Assembly (NCBI GenBank): GCA_010028615.1
Contig: RHAS01000029.1
Span: 1 to 8,777, forward strand
Reading direction: 5' to 3'
Origin: Actinomycetota bacterium
Lineage (GTDB): Bacteria; Actinomycetota; Actinomycetes; Actinomycetales; Microbacteriaceae
DNA length: 8,777 nt
Position 1 is the stretch's first letter. Each line of letters opens with the position of its first letter. Shown piece by piece: positions 7,513-8,777 of this stretch. The notes under the pieces are model-generated. The model did no database searches. It was not told the DNA's origin and worked only from the letters and a program-made list of their open reading frames with translations. A program made the translations under genes and the position numbers.

Positions 7513-8751
7513 ATGAATTCGCTTGATCTAATCAAAGCAGCTAAAGCTGCTTCTAAAGACATGGCACTTGCAAGTGCGGCAACCAAAAACGAAGTGCTAA
7601 AAAGCATTTCGCAATTACTTGAAACAAATCGTGAAGAAATACTTCATGCAAACAAGCAAGATCTAGAAGCAAACCAAAACCTACCCGCAGGCTTACTAGA
7701 TCGGCTTACCTTAACCACCGACCGTATTGAAGCGCTTAGAGTCCAGCTAGCGGAGCTAATTGCTATAAGTGATCCAATTGGAGAGTTGATCCAAGATATT
7801 CATCGCCCAAACGGTTTGAACCTAAAGCAAGTAAGAGTTCCATTTGGGCTTATCGGTGCCATCTATGAGGCTAGGCCTAATGTCACAGTGGATATTGCAG
7901 CGATGGCAATCAAGACCGGCAATGCAATTGTGCTGCGCGGTGGCAGCGCAGCTGAGCAGACCAATCAGGTTTTAGTAGCACTAATCCAGGAAGCACTTAG
8001 TCAAAACGGACTACCGGTTGAAGCGGTAGTGAGCGTTGATGCTTTCGGAAGAAGCGGTGCTACCGCCATGATGGAAGCCAGAGGGCTTATCGATGTTTTG
8101 ATTCCACGTGGTTCTGCAGAGCTGATTAGGACAGTGGTAGAAAACTCAAAGGTTCCAGTTATTGAAACTGGCGATGGAATCGTGCATGTTTTCCTAGATG
8201 CCACTGCCAAGCTGGATTACGCAATCGACATCGTAACGAATTCCAAAACTCAGCGGCCAAGTGTCTGCAACGCTTTAGAGACACTGCTAGTTCACAAGGA
8301 TGCCGTTGATCGAGTACTACTTCCGGTTCTTGAAGCGCTAAGCCAGTTAGGTGTTGTCATCCACGGCGATGAACTGGTTCAAAAACTCTACCCAAAGGCA
8401 GTTCCAGCCACCGAAGCTGACTGGGCGACAGAGTATTTATCGCTTGATCTCTCAGTGAAAGTAGTTGACAGCCTTGATCAGGCACTAGAGCATATCCACA
8501 AATACTCTTCTTCACACACCGAATCGATAATCACTGAGGATCAAGCAAACGCCGAAAGATTCTTGGCAGAGGTTGATTCTGCGGTAGTGATGGTAAACGC
8601 CTCGACCAGATTCACCGACGGCTTTGAGTTTGGCTTTGGAGCCGAGGTTGGTATTTCTACCCAGAAACTTCATGCTAGAGGCCCGATGGGGCTAAACGAA
8701 TTGACTACCAGCAAGTGGTTGGTTCGAGGCTCGGGACAGTCCAGAGCCTAA
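7513..8751 (+). CDS. proA: Gamma-glutamyl phosphate reductase
   Basis: NADPH-dependent enzyme reducing gamma-glutamyl phosphate to glutamate-5-semialdehyde, which cyclises toward proline. The 412-residue product is of normal length and has the aldehyde-dehydrogenase-like fold. Visible marks are GAIYEARPNVTVD (115-127), the cofactor-region GGSAAEQTN (143-151), the catalytic cysteine C252 in QRPSVCNALE, SHTESI (334-339), NASTRFTDG (362-370) and the signature FGAEVGISTQKLHARGPMG (375-393). The ATG at 7513 is 2 nt after the proB stop and has AGGGA at 7502-7506 with a 6-nt spacing. proB-proA adjacency matches the pathway order and the need to pass on a labile acyl phosphate. The segment ETGDGIVHVF (218-227) differs from the common ETGVGNCHVY form, probably a lineage variant. 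Confidence 0.97.
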   Translation: MNSLDLIKAAKAASKDMALASAATKNEVLKSISQLLETNREEILHANKQDLEANQNLPAGLLDRLTLTTDRIEALRVQLAELIAISDPIGELIQDIHRPNGLNLKQVRVPFGLIGAIYEARPNVTVDIAAMAIKTGNAIVLRGGSAAEQTNQVLVALIQEALSQNGLPVEAVVSVDAFGRSGATAMMEARGLIDVLIPRGSAELIRTVVENSKVPVIETGDGIVHVFLDATAKLDYAIDIVTNSKTQRPSVCNALETLLVHKDAVDRVLLPVLEALSQLGVVIHGDELVQKLYPKAVPATEADWATEYLSLDLSVKVVDSLDQALEHIHKYSSSHTESIITEDQANAERFLAEVDSAVVMVNASTRFTDGFEFGFGAEVGISTQKLHARGPMGLNELTTSKWLVRGSGQSRA

Positions 8752-8762
8752 ACCGCTCAGGC

Positions 8763-8768
8763 TAGGGT
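8763..8768 (+). promoter_or_regulatory. Weak -10-like element after proA
   Basis: TAGGGT fits the actinobacterial TANNNT -10 form and lies 11 nt after the proA stop. No convincing -35 is found 16-18 nt upstream. The next gene is outside the window (in many relatives it is nadD), so this cannot be tested here. Confidence 0.25.
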
Positions 8769-8777
8769 AGATTTGAA

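Noticed and set aside
8745..8763. AGCCT/AGGCT hairpin after proA as a terminator
   Set aside because: Five-bp stem with a 9-nt loop and no T tract; probably chance.

Overview
The window looks like a conserved housekeeping stretch of an actinobacterial chromosome. The order folC, DUF4233 gene, ndk, VKOR-family gene, rne/rng, rplU, rpmA, obg, proB, proA, the '[17 protein letters not shown]'-type Ndk C-terminus and the long N-terminal extension on RNase E/G point to the family Microbacteriaceae. By eye the base composition is well below the usual high-GC actinobacterial value, and intergenic gaps are very short. That fits a small-genome freshwater type (the Rhodoluna/Aquiluna 'Luna' group), but this placement is inference. 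I see no mobile element, CRISPR array, tRNA, rRNA, phage or defence gene.

Layout. (1) Positions 2-1460, plus strand: the 3' part of folC, a small DUF4233 membrane protein gene and ndk, joined by TAATG and ATGA stop/start overlaps. An intrinsic terminator appears to be folded into the last codons of ndk. (2) Positions 1457-2089, minus strand: a VKOR-like membrane oxidoreductase gene, convergent with ndk and sharing the four bases TTAA in which both stop codons lie. (3) Positions 2090-2363: a compact divergent control region, with two near-identical promoter-like motifs in inverted orientation followed by a ~213-nt leader with several inverted repeats. (4) Positions 2364-4454: RNase E/G. (5) Positions 4455-4568: a good promoter match and a short leader before rplU. 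(6) Positions 4569-8751: rplU, rpmA, a strong hairpin, obg, proB and proA, the last three almost without spacing.

Function. rne, rplU, rpmA and obg all concern RNA turnover and large-subunit assembly: RNase E/G matures rRNA and decays mRNA, L21 and L27 are 50S proteins, and Obg is a 50S assembly GTPase. proB and proA give the first two steps of proline synthesis from glutamate. folC (folate polyglutamylation) and ndk (NTP balance) form the upstream metabolic group. The VKOR protein would reoxidise an extracytoplasmic disulfide-forming protein.

No gene here is new. The signals most worth following are regulatory: the mirrored VKOR/rne promoter pair with a probably leaderless VKOR mRNA, the structured rne leader with a possible +1 GTG mini-ORF, and the terminator written inside ndk codons.
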